The notes: generated by a model from the sequence alone, not told the origin. A stretch of 64,000 nt of DNA from Trichococcus collinsii (GCF_900107505.1 NZ_FNQH01000004.1:62001-126000); one strand, 5' to 3'; shown: positions 44,461 to 53,398, numbered from the stretch's first letter. Program-made: numbers and translations.

Positions 44461-45704
44461 TTTTTTACCTCTTTCGATGTATTTAGGAAGAAATTCCTTA
44501 TATCAATGAGTGCTTGTTCTTCTCCGAAGCCACCCGACTTCGTAGCAATGACCGCTCCATCCAAGTCGCCTCCGACGATTTCCCCGTAAGGGACACCCGG
44601 CAGTATTTCTTCCCTAAGGATGATGCCGCTGGCTCCAAACGTTTTGCATATCTCTAGGGCCGTGTCCCCACCTGTCGCAATGATCTTGGAAATGGGTTTG
44701 TTGGCATTGATCTGGACAGCGATGTCACCGATCACTTTCATTATTTTCTTGGCTGCCGTTTCCATTTCGGCAGTGACTTTCAGATTGAAATCAGATTCTT
44801 CAAAAAGGCTATCCAAGACAAGCAGGCATTCATCTTTCAGATTTTCTTTGAAAAGTTCGTCCAACACTCTGGCGACTTCCTTTGCTGCGTCGCCCTGCTT
44901 GATTTCCTCAGCGTTGAGGATCGCGATGCTGAGGTCTGAGCCCTCTCTCATCAGGTGTCTCACTTGCTTTGCCGTCACCTGACTCCTTGAACCGATGGCA
45001 TACAGCAAAATGCCTTCCCTTATATTCTGAGGCTGATTGGTTTTTGTCTGTTCGGACTGATTTTTTATGTAGCTTGCGATTCCGGCGCTTCCGCACAACA
45101 GAACATCTTTCTTTGCTTCTTCAAAAACGGAGTGGACCGTTTCCAGATCAGCGTTGCTTTCACCGTCAAACAAAATGATTTGACAACCTTTACATTTTAA
45201 TTCTTCAACAAACGCAAGTAAATGCTCTTTTCCTTTGCGGACTTCCTCGATAGCGACATGCCCTATTTTTTTTATCGATTCTTTGTTGAACAAGTCAGCC
45301 ACATCGATTGTTTTTCCCAGGTTCAAAATTTTCCCCTGGGTCATGCTGCGGTTGCCTTCAGGGAACGCCGGTACCACATAGGCTGAATGAAACGCGCCGG
45401 CATCCATCACTGCTTCAATTTCTTGTACAGGATTCCCGCGAAACAGGGAATCTATTTTTTTGTAATAGTATGCATCAGGGAATGCTACTCTTTGTTCCTT
45501 GACCAATTGATGAACCGCTGCAAATGCATCCGCTGGTGGCATCGCTCTCGTATCAGTATTGATGGCGACAGCACCATAATCGGATATTTGATTTTGATCC
45601 AAATTATTGGCTGTTATCGCAACATAGGTCGCGAATCCATTTTTTGTGAACTGAATAGCGCTATCATTGGCGCCTGTCAAATCGTCAGCAACAATAAAAA
45701 TCAT
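44442..45704 (-). CDS. Four-carbon acid sugar kinase (DUF1537 family)
   Basis: ATP-dependent kinase for acid sugars, 420 residues, two-domain family. The N-terminal substrate domain begins with IVADDLTGANDSA and has YYYKKIDSLFRGN near 80. The C-terminal nucleotide domain has ATGGDTALEI near 345 and ATKSGGFGEEQ near 395. DUF1537 kinases phosphorylate D-threonate, L-threonate, D-erythronate and related compounds (DtnK, LtnK, OtnK, DenK). The exact substrate here is open. First gene after the sigma-54 promoter; the ATG has GGAGG upstream. Confidence 0.92.
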   Translation of the reverse strand: MIFIVADDLTGANDSAIQFTKNGFATYVAITANNLDQNQISDYGAVAINTDTRAMPPADAFAAVHQLVKEQRVAFPDAYYYKKIDSLFRGNPVQEIEAVMDAGAFHSAYVVPAFPEGNRSMTQGKILNLGKTIDVADLFNKESIKKIGHVAIEEVRKGKEHLLAFVEELKCKGCQIILFDGESNADLETVHSVFEEAKKDVLLCGSAGIASYIKNQSEQTKTNQPQNIREGILLYAIGSRSQVTAKQVRHLMREGSDLSIAILNAEEIKQGDAAKEVARVLDELFKENLKDECLLVLDSLFEESDFNLKVTAEMETAAKKIMKVIGDIAVQINANKPISKIIATGGDTALEICKTFGASGIILREEILPGVPYGEIVGGDLDGAVIATKSGGFGEEQALIDIRNFFLNTSKEVKKWQSIN

Positions 45705-45755
45705 GCCCCGCCCTCCTTTGTCTGTAATGGTTTCTTACTCTCACACTTATATATT

Positions 45756-45772
45756 AGCAAGTAGCGTGCCAA
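45756..45772 (-). promoter_or_regulatory. Sigma-54 (-24/-12) promoter of the acid-sugar operon
   Basis: Minus-strand TTGGCACGCTACTTGCT matches the sigma-54 consensus (TGGCACG-N4-TTGCW) at every conserved position, about 50 bases before the kinase start. An activator gene and rpoN lie directly upstream. Confidence 0.94.
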
Positions 45773-45784
45773 CTTTTTCGTTCA

Positions 45785-45830
45785 ACACAAAAAGTGATGA
45801 AATCAAGCTTTCCGCTTTTTTTCATCACTT
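45785..45830 (-). terminator. Terminator after the sigma-54 activator gene
   Basis: Minus-strand stem AAGTGATGAAA / TTTCATCACTT with a 17-base loop, followed by TTTG. AT-rich, so it could alternatively be a protein site. Confidence 0.6.
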
Positions 45831-45842
45831 CTCGATGTTAAA

Positions 45843-45885
45843 TTTGTATCATTATGCAACATTCGTGTTCTTCTTTTGCATCATT
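45843..45885. promoter_or_regulatory. Candidate upstream activator sites for the sigma-54 activator
   Basis: Two 11-base direct repeats TTTGTATCATT and TTTGCATCATT begin 32 bases apart, three helix turns. They lie about 70-115 bases upstream of the -24 element, the usual place for enhancer sites. The second overlaps the stop codon of the activator gene. Confidence 0.5.
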
Positions 45886-47785
45886 TCTTGTTCTCGTTCA
45901 ATTTCCGGTACAAAGTGGATCGGTTGATCCCTAAAATTTCACTCAATTCGTTTGTGGTCGCGACCTTATTTTGAAGATACGCGATATATTCTTCTTCCAA
46001 TGCTTTCAGGGTCGGCAAATCCGCAAATAATCCCTCAACCGATTTTATTTCGGTCTTTTCGAGCTGCACGCTATCATTAACGGAGGATTCTTTCTGGATA
46101 TCGGCCAATGCGATTTTGTCGTCATCCGCCAGAATGACCCCTCTTTCGATCAACCCTTCCAGTTCGCGAACATTGCCCTTGTAATGATAGTCGGTCAGAT
46201 ATTCAACGACTTCTTCGCTGAAACCGAGTCCTTTTTTATCGTATTTTGTGCTGTATTTACTTAGGTAAAAATTCATCAAGATAGGGATATCTTCCTTGCG
46301 CTCATCTAAATGCGGGATCTTCAGGCTCAAAATATTCACACGATACAGTAGGTCCTCACGGAACCTTCCTGCCGCTGCTTCCTTCTCCAGGTTTTTGTTC
46401 GAAGCACAAATGATTCGCACATCGATCGGCACAATCGAGGTCCCGCCTACCCGCACAATCTGGCGTTCCTGCAGCACGCGAAGCAGATGCCCTTGGGTTT
46501 GAAGCGGCAATTCACTTATTTCATCCAAAAAGATCGTGCCGTTATGGGCCATTTCAAACATGCCCGGCCGACCGCCTTTCCGGCTTCCCGTAAAGGCACC
46601 TTCTTCATAACCGAACAATTCGCTCTCTATCAAGCTTTCAGGCAGCGCCGCACAGTTCACAGCCACAAACGGTTGATGCCTCCGCGAGCTCTGATTGTGG
46701 ATCCCTTGGGCGAACAGTTCCTTGCCGACGCCGGTCGCTCCTTCAATCAGGATTGTGCTGTCATATTGACTGTATTTTTTTGCGCGGATGATGCACTCCC
46801 GCATGATGCGGCTACTGTGCTTGATGTCCGAAAGTAGATATTTCGCCGCAAAGCCCGTTCCCAGAACCTTTTTCCGGATTTTATTCTCGAATTTTTGCAG
46901 CGTGGCCACTTCCTGGAAAATCAGAACGGAACCGCGATTTACGTTCTGCACTTGGATCGGTACATTGCTGACGGCCATATTCCTGCCGTCGATAAGGGCC
47001 AGCTCTTCGATGACGGTTTCTTCTTCGCTGTATATCTTCAAGAAATCCTTCAGTTCAGGCACTGATCGGATCGTCTTTCCGATCAGATGATTCTTGTCCA
47101 GATTCAGAATCTTTTCAGCCATCAGGTTGCAGGCAATCACAGTTTCTTTCTCATCCGTTGCGATAAAGCCATCATGCACACTGTCCATCAGAGCTGTGTA
47201 GCGTTTGTTGAACTCGCTCTCTTTTTTTTGCCCTTCCAGAACGGCTTGGGCATCATCGATCACCATCTTGACGGACTCATCGCTGCTCGCGATGATTTGG
47301 CAAGGATAGCCCAGCCTCCTGCAGTGCTCCGTTACGATCGTATCCCCAATAAAAGAATGGATCCCTTTCTTCACGAAATTCTTGATGTAGGGTTCCACTT
47401 TTTCGTCGTATTGCAGCTGATGGATATGGATGTGATCGTGGTTCAGGTTGGCCAACATTCTGTAGGCCTGGATCATATTATCGTAGCCCATGATCGCGAT
47501 ATCTTCTTCTGATTTCACGATCGTCCCGATGCTGTTCTCGATATCGAAAATCGTCAGCTTCAGTTCCAACACGATCGTATGCAGTTTACTTTTTAATAAT
47601 TTGTAGGTACCTCCCCGGGAAATGACGATTGTCGCACCGTCATTGACCGCTTTTTGCGCCAAAATCAGTCCCTGATCCAGATTGCCTTCAAGAACCTCCA
47701 TATTGGTGATTTGATACTTTTCGATTACTCTGTTGACGGTATTCGTCAACTCTTGATAAGGACTGATGAATACAATTCCAGCCAT
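45881..47785 (-). CDS. Sigma-54-dependent transcriptional activator, PrpR-like
   Basis: Enhancer-binding protein of 634 residues. A PrpR N-type sensor domain (about 1-180), a PAS domain (about 195-300, YTALMDSVHDGFIATDEKETVIACN), an AAA+ domain (about 320-560) with Walker A EGATGVGKE, the sigma-54 contact loop written EGAFTGS instead of GAFTGA, and Walker B GTIFLDEISEL. A Fis-type helix-turn-helix ends the protein (TTNELSEILGINRSTLYRKL). PrpR N domains sense small acids, which suits a sugar-acid inducer. GGAGG lies eight bases before the ATG. It very likely activates the promoter at 45756. Confidence 0.93.
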   Translation of the reverse strand: MAGIVFISPYQELTNTVNRVIEKYQITNMEVLEGNLDQGLILAQKAVNDGATIVISRGGTYKLLKSKLHTIVLELKLTIFDIENSIGTIVKSEEDIAIMGYDNMIQAYRMLANLNHDHIHIHQLQYDEKVEPYIKNFVKKGIHSFIGDTIVTEHCRRLGYPCQIIASSDESVKMVIDDAQAVLEGQKKESEFNKRYTALMDSVHDGFIATDEKETVIACNLMAEKILNLDKNHLIGKTIRSVPELKDFLKIYSEEETVIEELALIDGRNMAVSNVPIQVQNVNRGSVLIFQEVATLQKFENKIRKKVLGTGFAAKYLLSDIKHSSRIMRECIIRAKKYSQYDSTILIEGATGVGKELFAQGIHNQSSRRHQPFVAVNCAALPESLIESELFGYEEGAFTGSRKGGRPGMFEMAHNGTIFLDEISELPLQTQGHLLRVLQERQIVRVGGTSIVPIDVRIICASNKNLEKEAAAGRFREDLLYRVNILSLKIPHLDERKEDIPILMNFYLSKYSTKYDKKGLGFSEEVVEYLTDYHYKGNVRELEGLIERGVILADDDKIALADIQKESSVNDSVQLEKTEIKSVEGLFADLPTLKALEEEYIAYLQNKVATTNELSEILGINRSTLYRKLNENKK

Positions 47786-47815
47786 CCGCGATGCCTCCAG
47801 TCATGAGGGTTTATG

Positions 47816-47866
47816 CAAAAACCGCATTAAACGAGGTTTCATTCCCCGTTTCAATGCGGTTTTTCT
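47816..47866 (-). terminator. Terminator after the YhcH-like gene
   Basis: AAAAACCGCATTGAAACG pairing with CGTTTAATGCGGTTTTT, ending in T. Confidence 0.88.
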
Positions 47867-47877
47867 ATATTAAAGGT

Positions 47878-48318
47878 CTACAATTTGATTTTTATAACCA
47901 ATTTCCGATAGGAGCTAGGTGCGTCAAGATGCACACAAGCCATATGCCCGTCCTCCGGGAACATGATGTAAAACATGCCTTCATTGATGCTCAGGGTATC
48001 TCCCTCACCGGAAAAATTCACTTTATCGACGGCTTCATCGTAAGGTACAGTCTCGTTAAGGAAAGCGATATTTTGCCACTTGATGTTTTCTTTGCCGGCA
48101 ACTACTACCTGCAAATCCAAAAAGTTTTTATGCGCCTCAAATTTGCCTTCAGAAACAGGTTTTGTGGCCCCTTCCTGAACAAGAACAAAATCGCCGTCAC
48201 TCAATTCATAGCGGCCGACAGGCAAATCCCAGGAATCAACCATAAACTTGATGTAGTTTTCGATCCTTGGCAGCAAAGCTGCGTACACATCCAAATTTTT
48301 CACATAATCATAAATCAC
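47878..48318 (-). CDS. YhcH/YjgK/YiaL (NanQ-like) family protein
   Basis: Small beta-sandwich protein, 146 residues. Family hallmarks: FEAHKNFLDLQVVVAG near 60-75 (Glu and His metal ligands) and MFYIMFPEDGHMACVHL near 115-130 (His ligand). A relative, NanQ, is a sialic acid anomerase; others are near sugar-acid genes. I set the start at GTG 48318, because AGAAGG lies seven bases upstream and the protein then begins like relatives (V/M-IYDYVKN). The ATG at 48336 has no ribosome site. Its place beside the sialidase-like and aldolase genes suggests it handles the same sugar acid. Confidence 0.83.
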   Translation of the reverse strand: MIYDYVKNLDVYAALLPRIENYIKFMVDSWDLPVGRYELSDGDFVLVQEGATKPVSEGKFEAHKNFLDLQVVVAGKENIKWQNIAFLNETVPYDEAVDKVNFSGEGDTLSINEGMFYIMFPEDGHMACVHLDAPSSYRKLVIKIKL

Positions 48319-48412
48319 AGTAAAACCTTCTTTCATAAATGTTGTGTGTGAGAGAAAGAAACATCCATAAGAAAGAAAGCGGATTACATCGTAATAGTAA
48401 AGTATAAAACAT

Positions 48413-48441
48413 AAAAAAGCAAGCCGATTTTCGCGGCTTGC
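48413..48441 (-). terminator. Terminator after rpoN
   Basis: GCAAGCCG / CGGCTTGC hairpin with TTTTTT on the minus strand. Confidence 0.88.
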
Positions 48442-48474
48442 CGGTCAGTCAAAAAGAATGTCAAAAACAAAGGG

Positions 48475-49770
48475 TCAATCGAATCTTTTTCTTTTGGAAG
48501 TGGCGGGAATGTTGAGTTCTGTCCGGTACTTAGCCACTGTCCGCCTAGAAATATCAATTTGTTCCTTTACCAATAGATCGACTATTTTCTGATCGGACAG
48601 AGGTTTGCGTTTGTCCTCTTCATCAATCAGTTTTTGGATCATCTGTTGGACTGATGTTGTGGAGAGCGCATCTTCGTTTTCCGTTTTTGCTTTCCGGGAG
48701 AAAAAGTGTTTCAGTTCATAGATGCCAGAAGCCGTTTGGATGTACGTATCGTTGATTGCGCGACTGATGGTGGACTCGTGCAGACCCAGCTCATCCGCGA
48801 TATCCTTCAATTGCAGCGGAACAAGCGGATGGGCTTCATCAAAGAAAAAAGCTGTCTGTCTGTGCACGACTGCCGTACTGACCCGTAAGATTGTTTCGCT
48901 GCGGAGCGCCAAACTTTCCTGCAACACTTCGTATTCCTTCTTTTTGTCTTTAATGTATTGCTCTACTTCTTTATCTTGGAGTTGCTCCAGCTCCCCCGCG
49001 TATTCTTTGTTGAAGGACAGAATAGGCACGCCATATCTGGTTTCTCTTATCGTCAGCTGCGAGTTTTTGATGGTGACGATGATATCCGGCCTGACGGAAA
49101 TCTGCTCTTCAGCTTGGAAAGCTGCCCCGGGAGAAGGATTCAGATGCTGGATAAAGTCAAAAACCGCTTGGATATTCTCCATCGATACCGCATACCTTTT
49201 GGAAATGGCTCCCCATTTTCTGTTGATCAGATTATCGAATGATTCTTCTAATACAAGATAAGCGATGTCGGGCGCATCCTCCCGCCGTTCTGTCTGCAAC
49301 ATCAAGCACTCCTGCAGATTGCGTGCGCCGATGCCCGGCGGATCCAGTTGCTGCAGCAACGTCAGGGCATCCATCAATTGGATGGGGGCAGCCTTTGTTT
49401 CGTCAACTGCTTCTTCGAGGCTTTTGATGACATAGCCTTTATCGTTCAACTGGTTGATCCACCAAAAAATCAACGTGCGGAGATACGTATCGCGGTAAGT
49501 CAGCATAACTTGCTCCGTAACGTATTCAAAAAGGGATTGTTTGCGGTCGGGTATCCAGCTCAGATCATTGGCTTGGCTTTTGTTTCCCGAAGTTCGCGAC
49601 TCCCTGACTTCCAGCTGCAGGAAAGGATTTTCCAGAACCTTGTTTTCCAAATAATCACGTAAATCCAATCTGCCCAATTGCAGCAAATGAATCCCCTGCA
49701 GCGTCCTTTGGGAAAGCGCTTGCTTTTGTGTCTGCGTCTGGGTCAGATTGTGGCTTTGGCTTAGATTCAC
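48475..49770 (-). CDS. rpoN: RNA polymerase sigma-54 factor
   Basis: Alternative sigma factor of 431 residues. Region I is glutamine-rich with the activator-interacting pattern QALSQRTLQGIHLLQLGRLDLRDYL and ENPFLQL (about 15-55). The core-binding region has DPPGIGARNLQECLMLQ near 145. The helix-turn-helix DIADELGLHESTISRAI is near 325, and the RpoN box reads SRRTVAKYR near 415, close to the canonical ARRTVAKYR. It is immediately upstream of the sigma-54 operon it should serve; most relatives in this order use it for mannose-type PTS operons. Confidence 0.96.
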   Translation of the reverse strand: MNLSQSHNLTQTQTQKQALSQRTLQGIHLLQLGRLDLRDYLENKVLENPFLQLEVRESRTSGNKSQANDLSWIPDRKQSLFEYVTEQVMLTYRDTYLRTLIFWWINQLNDKGYVIKSLEEAVDETKAAPIQLMDALTLLQQLDPPGIGARNLQECLMLQTERREDAPDIAYLVLEESFDNLINRKWGAISKRYAVSMENIQAVFDFIQHLNPSPGAAFQAEEQISVRPDIIVTIKNSQLTIRETRYGVPILSFNKEYAGELEQLQDKEVEQYIKDKKKEYEVLQESLALRSETILRVSTAVVHRQTAFFFDEAHPLVPLQLKDIADELGLHESTISRAINDTYIQTASGIYELKHFFSRKAKTENEDALSTTSVQQMIQKLIDEEDKRKPLSDQKIVDLLVKEQIDISRRTVAKYRTELNIPATSKRKRFD

Positions 49771-49870
49771 AATTTATTCCTCTTTTCTGGTTCTGCGATA
49801 ATTCGATGATTCCATTAGAACATCTTTCCGGCCTAACATCAAGCACAAAAAACCTTATCGTTCTTCTTTA

Positions 49871-51193
49871 TTATTCCTCCCCAACCGTCTTAACAACGGT
49901 GTACTCATCCACCACAGACCGATCGGACACTTTGTACGTGGTGAAGGTGAGGGAATCATCCGTCACTTCGACGTTCATATATGTTGGTTCCTCCAGTTGC
50001 AGCGCGACTGCGGAGTAGCGTTCATAAACGGAAGGGTCTTGCATCTCATAATATTTCGAATCGGAAGCCGAATTGCCGGTCAAGTAGACGGTGCCATCCG
50101 GATCGACAGCCGCCCCTTCTTCATTGTAGCTGATTTCCTCGACCACCTGATCTCCTTTCAACTGGTCGGTCCGCACATACACATGGTCGTGGCCCATCAG
50201 AACGGCGTCGATATCCAACTCATCGAATGCTGGCACCAAACCCGCGCGCAAGGTCAGGATATCCTCGTCGCGCGCATGATCCGCGCTACTGTATAGCGAT
50301 TTGTGCAGCAAAACAAACCTGTGGGTCGCATCGGGGTTTTCCGCAATCGCCAACTCCATCGCTTTACGATGCTCCTCGACATCACTACTTTGGGAATTCA
50401 AAGCCATGAACAAAGTGTTTTCATAGGAAAAGAAAAAATCGCTGCCTTCGGAATCCCCTCCCAAGCCTGTTTCATTCGGCACATTAAAATAATCCGCAAA
50501 TGAGGCCGCATCATGGTTACCGACAATAGGCAAAATGGGATAGGCGGTCAGCTCTTTCGGGAGGAACCAGCCGTCATATTGTTTCAGATTGTAGGCTGTA
50601 TCCACCTGATCTCCCGCCGATACAAGAAAGGCCGTATCGGGAAACATCTCCGTCGCGGTCGTCACCGTCTGGTCCCATCCCTCCGCATCGATCTGGGCAC
50701 TATCACCCGCTCCAATCTGCGGATCGCCGAAGAAAAGGAAGTTGAAGTCGCTGTCTTCGGTCGCCTGTGTCCGGAATGTATAGGATTCCGACCAGACACG
50801 GTGGCCGTCCCCGAACCGATAGGAATAAAGCTGGTTCTCCTTCAGTCCGGTGATCTTGGCTTTGTGTCTGGATTGGTCGCCCGAAAGACTTTCGACAGTC
50901 GCCTCAAACGTCTCACTCGACAGAATATTGCCTGCTTCATCCAGACGGTTCAGCTCCACTACGGCTTTTTTGTTCATGCCTCGGGTATGCCAACTGAACG
51001 TCCGCTCCGTTTCATCAGATCCTGGGGCAAAGGCTATATGGAATACATCCAATGTATAAGGAGCATCTTTGGTTGCCACCGATTCTTCGACCGCGAAATC
51101 ACTGTATGGTTCCTTCGTGCAGCCAGCCATAGCCGTCACCATTATCAGTATTACAAAAAGGATTTTCATCCTACGATTTCTGTTGAACATCAT
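49871..51193 (-). CDS. Metallophosphoesterase lipoprotein with purple-acid-phosphatase N-domain
   Basis: Surface-anchored phosphatase of about 440 residues. A signal peptide ends MAGC (Cys about 24). A fibronectin-like N-domain (about 50-145, FSWHTRGMNKKAVVELNR) precedes a calcineurin-like catalytic domain with metal motifs in order: GDPQ near 155, GDQVD near 195, GNHD near 224, LLHKSLY near 297 and GHDHVY near 335. The ATG at 51193 or an inner Met (residue 9) may be used. Likely hydrolyses phosphate esters outside the cell; substrate unknown. Confidence 0.88.
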   Translation of the reverse strand: MMFNRNRRMKILFVILIMVTAMAGCTKEPYSDFAVEESVATKDAPYTLDVFHIAFAPGSDETERTFSWHTRGMNKKAVVELNRLDEAGNILSSETFEATVESLSGDQSRHKAKITGLKENQLYSYRFGDGHRVWSESYTFRTQATEDSDFNFLFFGDPQIGAGDSAQIDAEGWDQTVTTATEMFPDTAFLVSAGDQVDTAYNLKQYDGWFLPKELTAYPILPIVGNHDAASFADYFNVPNETGLGGDSEGSDFFFSYENTLFMALNSQSSDVEEHRKAMELAIAENPDATHRFVLLHKSLYSSADHARDEDILTLRAGLVPAFDELDIDAVLMGHDHVYVRTDQLKGDQVVEEISYNEEGAAVDPDGTVYLTGNSASDSKYYEMQDPSVYERYSAVALQLEEPTYMNVEVTDDSLTFTTYKVSDRSVVDEYTVVKTVGEE

Positions 51194-51270
51194 CCATCCC
51201 CTCCAAAACGTACTAGAGCCACTTGCAAGAAAATTGATTTACATACATTATATAACATCAGCCATAAATC

Positions 51271-51304
51271 AAAAAAAAGAAAGGCCGCTTATCTCGTAAG
51301 CGCC
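51271..51304 (-). terminator. Terminator after mgtE
   Basis: Minus-strand GCGCTTA / TAAGCGGC hairpin then a long T-rich tract. Confidence 0.75.
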
Positions 51305-51331
51305 CCTCGGATAACCCTTTGCGCATGCCTG

Positions 51332-52669
51332 TCACAACAAGTGCGGCAAGAACATTTTAGCCAAGCTCAAAAAAAGAAAGAACCCGAATACATCGGTCGC
51401 CGTGGTCAAGAAAATGGAGGAAGAAATCGCCGGATCCAAATTCCATTTCTTCAAGGCCAAGGGAATCAAGAACCCAAAGAAGCCCGCGATGATGAGATTT
51501 CCGATCATGGCAATGAAAATGATGAGTCCCAAAAAGAAATTATCGTATCTCAAGTAAAGGATGATGCCAGTGATCAACCCGGTCACCGACCCGTTGACCA
51601 AACCCAAGCCGACCTCATTGAAAACATATTTCCAATCGTTTTTTATATCCACTTCCCCCAAGGCGATGCTCCGGATGACCACTGATAAGGTCTGGGAACC
51701 AGCATTCCCACCCATTCCGGTAACGATCGGCATCGCAGCCGCAAGGGCGACCACTTGGATGATGACATCCTCAAACATCCCGACCGTAAAGGAAGCCAGG
51801 AAGGCAGTCATCAAATTGATGACCAGCCAAGGCAGCCTTCTGACAACAGAAGTGCTGATTTTGTTGCCTACCTTTTCATCTTTGCTTACCCCTGACAGCA
51901 TCAGCAAGTCTTCTGTTTGTTCCTCAACGATAACGTCGATGATGTCATCGATCGTGATGATGCCGAGGATGACGTTTCTGCGGTTCACGACCGGGATGAC
52001 TTTCAGATCGTATTTGGAAACGATCAGCGAAACTTCTTCCTGGTCGGTTTCCGGGCGAACCGAGAGGACATTGTCGTTCATGATTTCTTCCAAGCTGATA
52101 TCTTCAGCGGAGGCCAAAATATCCCGCAAGTCGGCTGATCCGATCAGTTCATTCGCCTTATCGACGACAAAAATCGTTTCGATGATTTCCGTTTTAGGGC
52201 CGATGCGCCGGATTTCCTGCAGCACATCTTTCATACTTAGCTCGTTTCTCAAGGCGATGTATTTCGTCGTCATGATCCCCCCAGCCGTGTCAGGTCCATA
52301 CCCCAACAGCATCTGGATCTCATTCGAGTCGCTTTTTTTCATCATCCCCAAGATTTCTTTGCGTTGTCCGACGCTGATTGTTCCCAGGATATCAGTAATG
52401 TCATCGGGCGACATATAGGCGAAGAACTTGACGATCTTCCTCGAGTCCAACAAGCCAATCATGCCCTGCTGGAGTTCTTCTTCCGCCTCCTCTATGATGG
52501 CGGCGATTTCCTTCGCATCCAACAGGTTTAGCAAGGCAGCCAATTCTTCATCTTCAAATTCAAACAGAGCCGTTGCGACGTCCACCGGATAGTGATCATC
52601 GATGAGCTCTTTCAATTCCCTAACATTTTGGTTTGCTACTGCGTTTAACAACAATTCGTTCAATTCCAT
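51332..52669 (-). CDS. mgtE: Magnesium transporter MgtE
   Basis: Mg channel of 445 residues with the full architecture: MgtE N domain of helical repeats (about 1-125), two CBS domains (about 130-250, GGIMTTKYIALRNELSMKDVLQEI, then VRPETDQEEVSLIVSKYDLKVIPVV) and five membrane helices after about 275, including the pore motif GMGGNAGSQTLSVVIR near 335. The start at 52669 is preceded by GGAGG; the in-frame ATG eight codons upstream is not. A probable Mg-sensing leader precedes it. Confidence 0.95.
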   Translation of the reverse strand: MELNELLLNAVANQNVRELKELIDDHYPVDVATALFEFEDEELAALLNLLDAKEIAAIIEEAEEELQQGMIGLLDSRKIVKFFAYMSPDDITDILGTISVGQRKEILGMMKKSDSNEIQMLLGYGPDTAGGIMTTKYIALRNELSMKDVLQEIRRIGPKTEIIETIFVVDKANELIGSADLRDILASAEDISLEEIMNDNVLSVRPETDQEEVSLIVSKYDLKVIPVVNRRNVILGIITIDDIIDVIVEEQTEDLLMLSGVSKDEKVGNKISTSVVRRLPWLVINLMTAFLASFTVGMFEDVIIQVVALAAAMPIVTGMGGNAGSQTLSVVIRSIALGEVDIKNDWKYVFNEVGLGLVNGSVTGLITGIILYLRYDNFFLGLIIFIAMIGNLIIAGFFGFLIPLALKKWNLDPAISSSIFLTTATDVFGFFLFLSLAKMFLPHLL

Positions 52670-52724
52670 GTCTACACCTCCAAATTGATTCATTTTTTTG
52701 AAGGCATAACAGACGGATTCTAGA

Positions 52725-52884
52725 TGACAAGTTTCCGGTTTATATTATCTGCGATTGGGCTGAGGATACAAACAGACCTGATGGCTGGCTCCGGTTGGAA
52801 CCATTCAGGCTAAAATCGCACCTAGGTGTTTTATCTGCTATACCCTGACTACTGTCCGCGTCCATTTGACCTCACCTCAATCTT
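52725..52884 (-). ncRNA. Probable M-box (ykoK) magnesium riboswitch, divergent
   Basis: The leader of mgtE carries pieces that align with the M-box: TTGAGGTGAGG at its 5' side (M-box TTAGGTGAGG), then GGGTATAGCAGATAAAA (M-box GGGTCAACAGAAAT), then CTAGGTGCGATTTTAGCCTG (M-box AAGGTGATTTTTAATGCAG). A hairpin CCTGA-TGG / CCA-TCAGG follows. Identity is from memory of the family and partial. I see no clear terminator stem before mgtE, so the output mechanism is not evident. Confidence 0.6.
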
Positions 52885-52975
52885 TCTGTTTTTCATTACG
52901 CACAAGGATATCGAAAATCCCCCTGCTCTCCATACTTAGTCTACTACTTATCACCGCATATGACCACCTTTCCTG

Positions 52976-53004
52976 TACTGATTTCAAGATCAGAATGTTA
53001 TAAT
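52976..53004 (+). promoter_or_regulatory. Promoter of the Fe-S protein gene (extended -10)
   Basis: TGTTATAAT, a perfect -10 with upstream TG, and a weak -35 (TACTGA) 17 bases earlier. Confidence 0.65.
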
Positions 53005-53056
53005 AGACGCAAATGAATCCGCTGCCAAAAAGCAGCCCGAGAGGGGAGCCATTATT

Positions 53057-53398
53057 ATGAACGAGTCTGACCTATTAGCGAACGGTTATCGAAAATACAC
53101 AGGGGAAAAGGTCGATGTCTACTTCAACTTAAGCGTCTGCACGTACTCCGGCAACTGCGTGCGGGGGAATCACGCAATCTTCGACACGAAAAGAAAACCG
53201 TGGATTTTGCCTGATGCTGATTCTCCCGAAGAAGTGGCCCGCGTCATCCACACTTGCCCATCCGGAGCATTGAAGTACCGCTTGAAAGGTTCGGAAGAAA
53301 TCTTGCCGACCTTTCCCTTGGGAGCAATGAAGCCCGAGCAAATTGAAGACAGCACTGAGGAAAAAAACGATTGCCCACCGGATGAAACTAAAAAATAG
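53057..53398 (+). CDS. Small (4Fe-4S) mono-cluster protein (YjdI-like)
   Basis: 113-residue protein with the divergent single-cluster ferredoxin fold (Fer4_19/YjdI). VCTYSGNCVRG near 27-37 supplies two Cys and IHTCPSGALKYR near 64-75 a third; only these three candidates lie in the fold, and Cys106 is in the charged tail. Start at 53057 after GAGAGGGGAG. Function unknown; it stands alone between two terminators or promoters. Confidence 0.85.
   Translation: MNESDLLANGYRKYTGEKVDVYFNLSVCTYSGNCVRGNHAIFDTKRKPWILPDADSPEEVARVIHTCPSGALKYRLKGSEEILPTFPLGAMKPEQIEDSTEEKNDCPPDETKK

Noticed and set aside
45785-45830. Palindrome AAGTGATGAAA/TTTCATCACTT as the sigma-54 enhancer site
   Set aside because: It is followed by a T run on the minus strand right after the activator gene and lies only about 15-60 bases from the -24 box, too close for a usual enhancer; terminator preferred.
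48319-48336. ATG at 48336 as start of the YhcH-like gene
   Set aside because: No ribosome site precedes it, whereas AGAAGG is well placed for the GTG at 48318.
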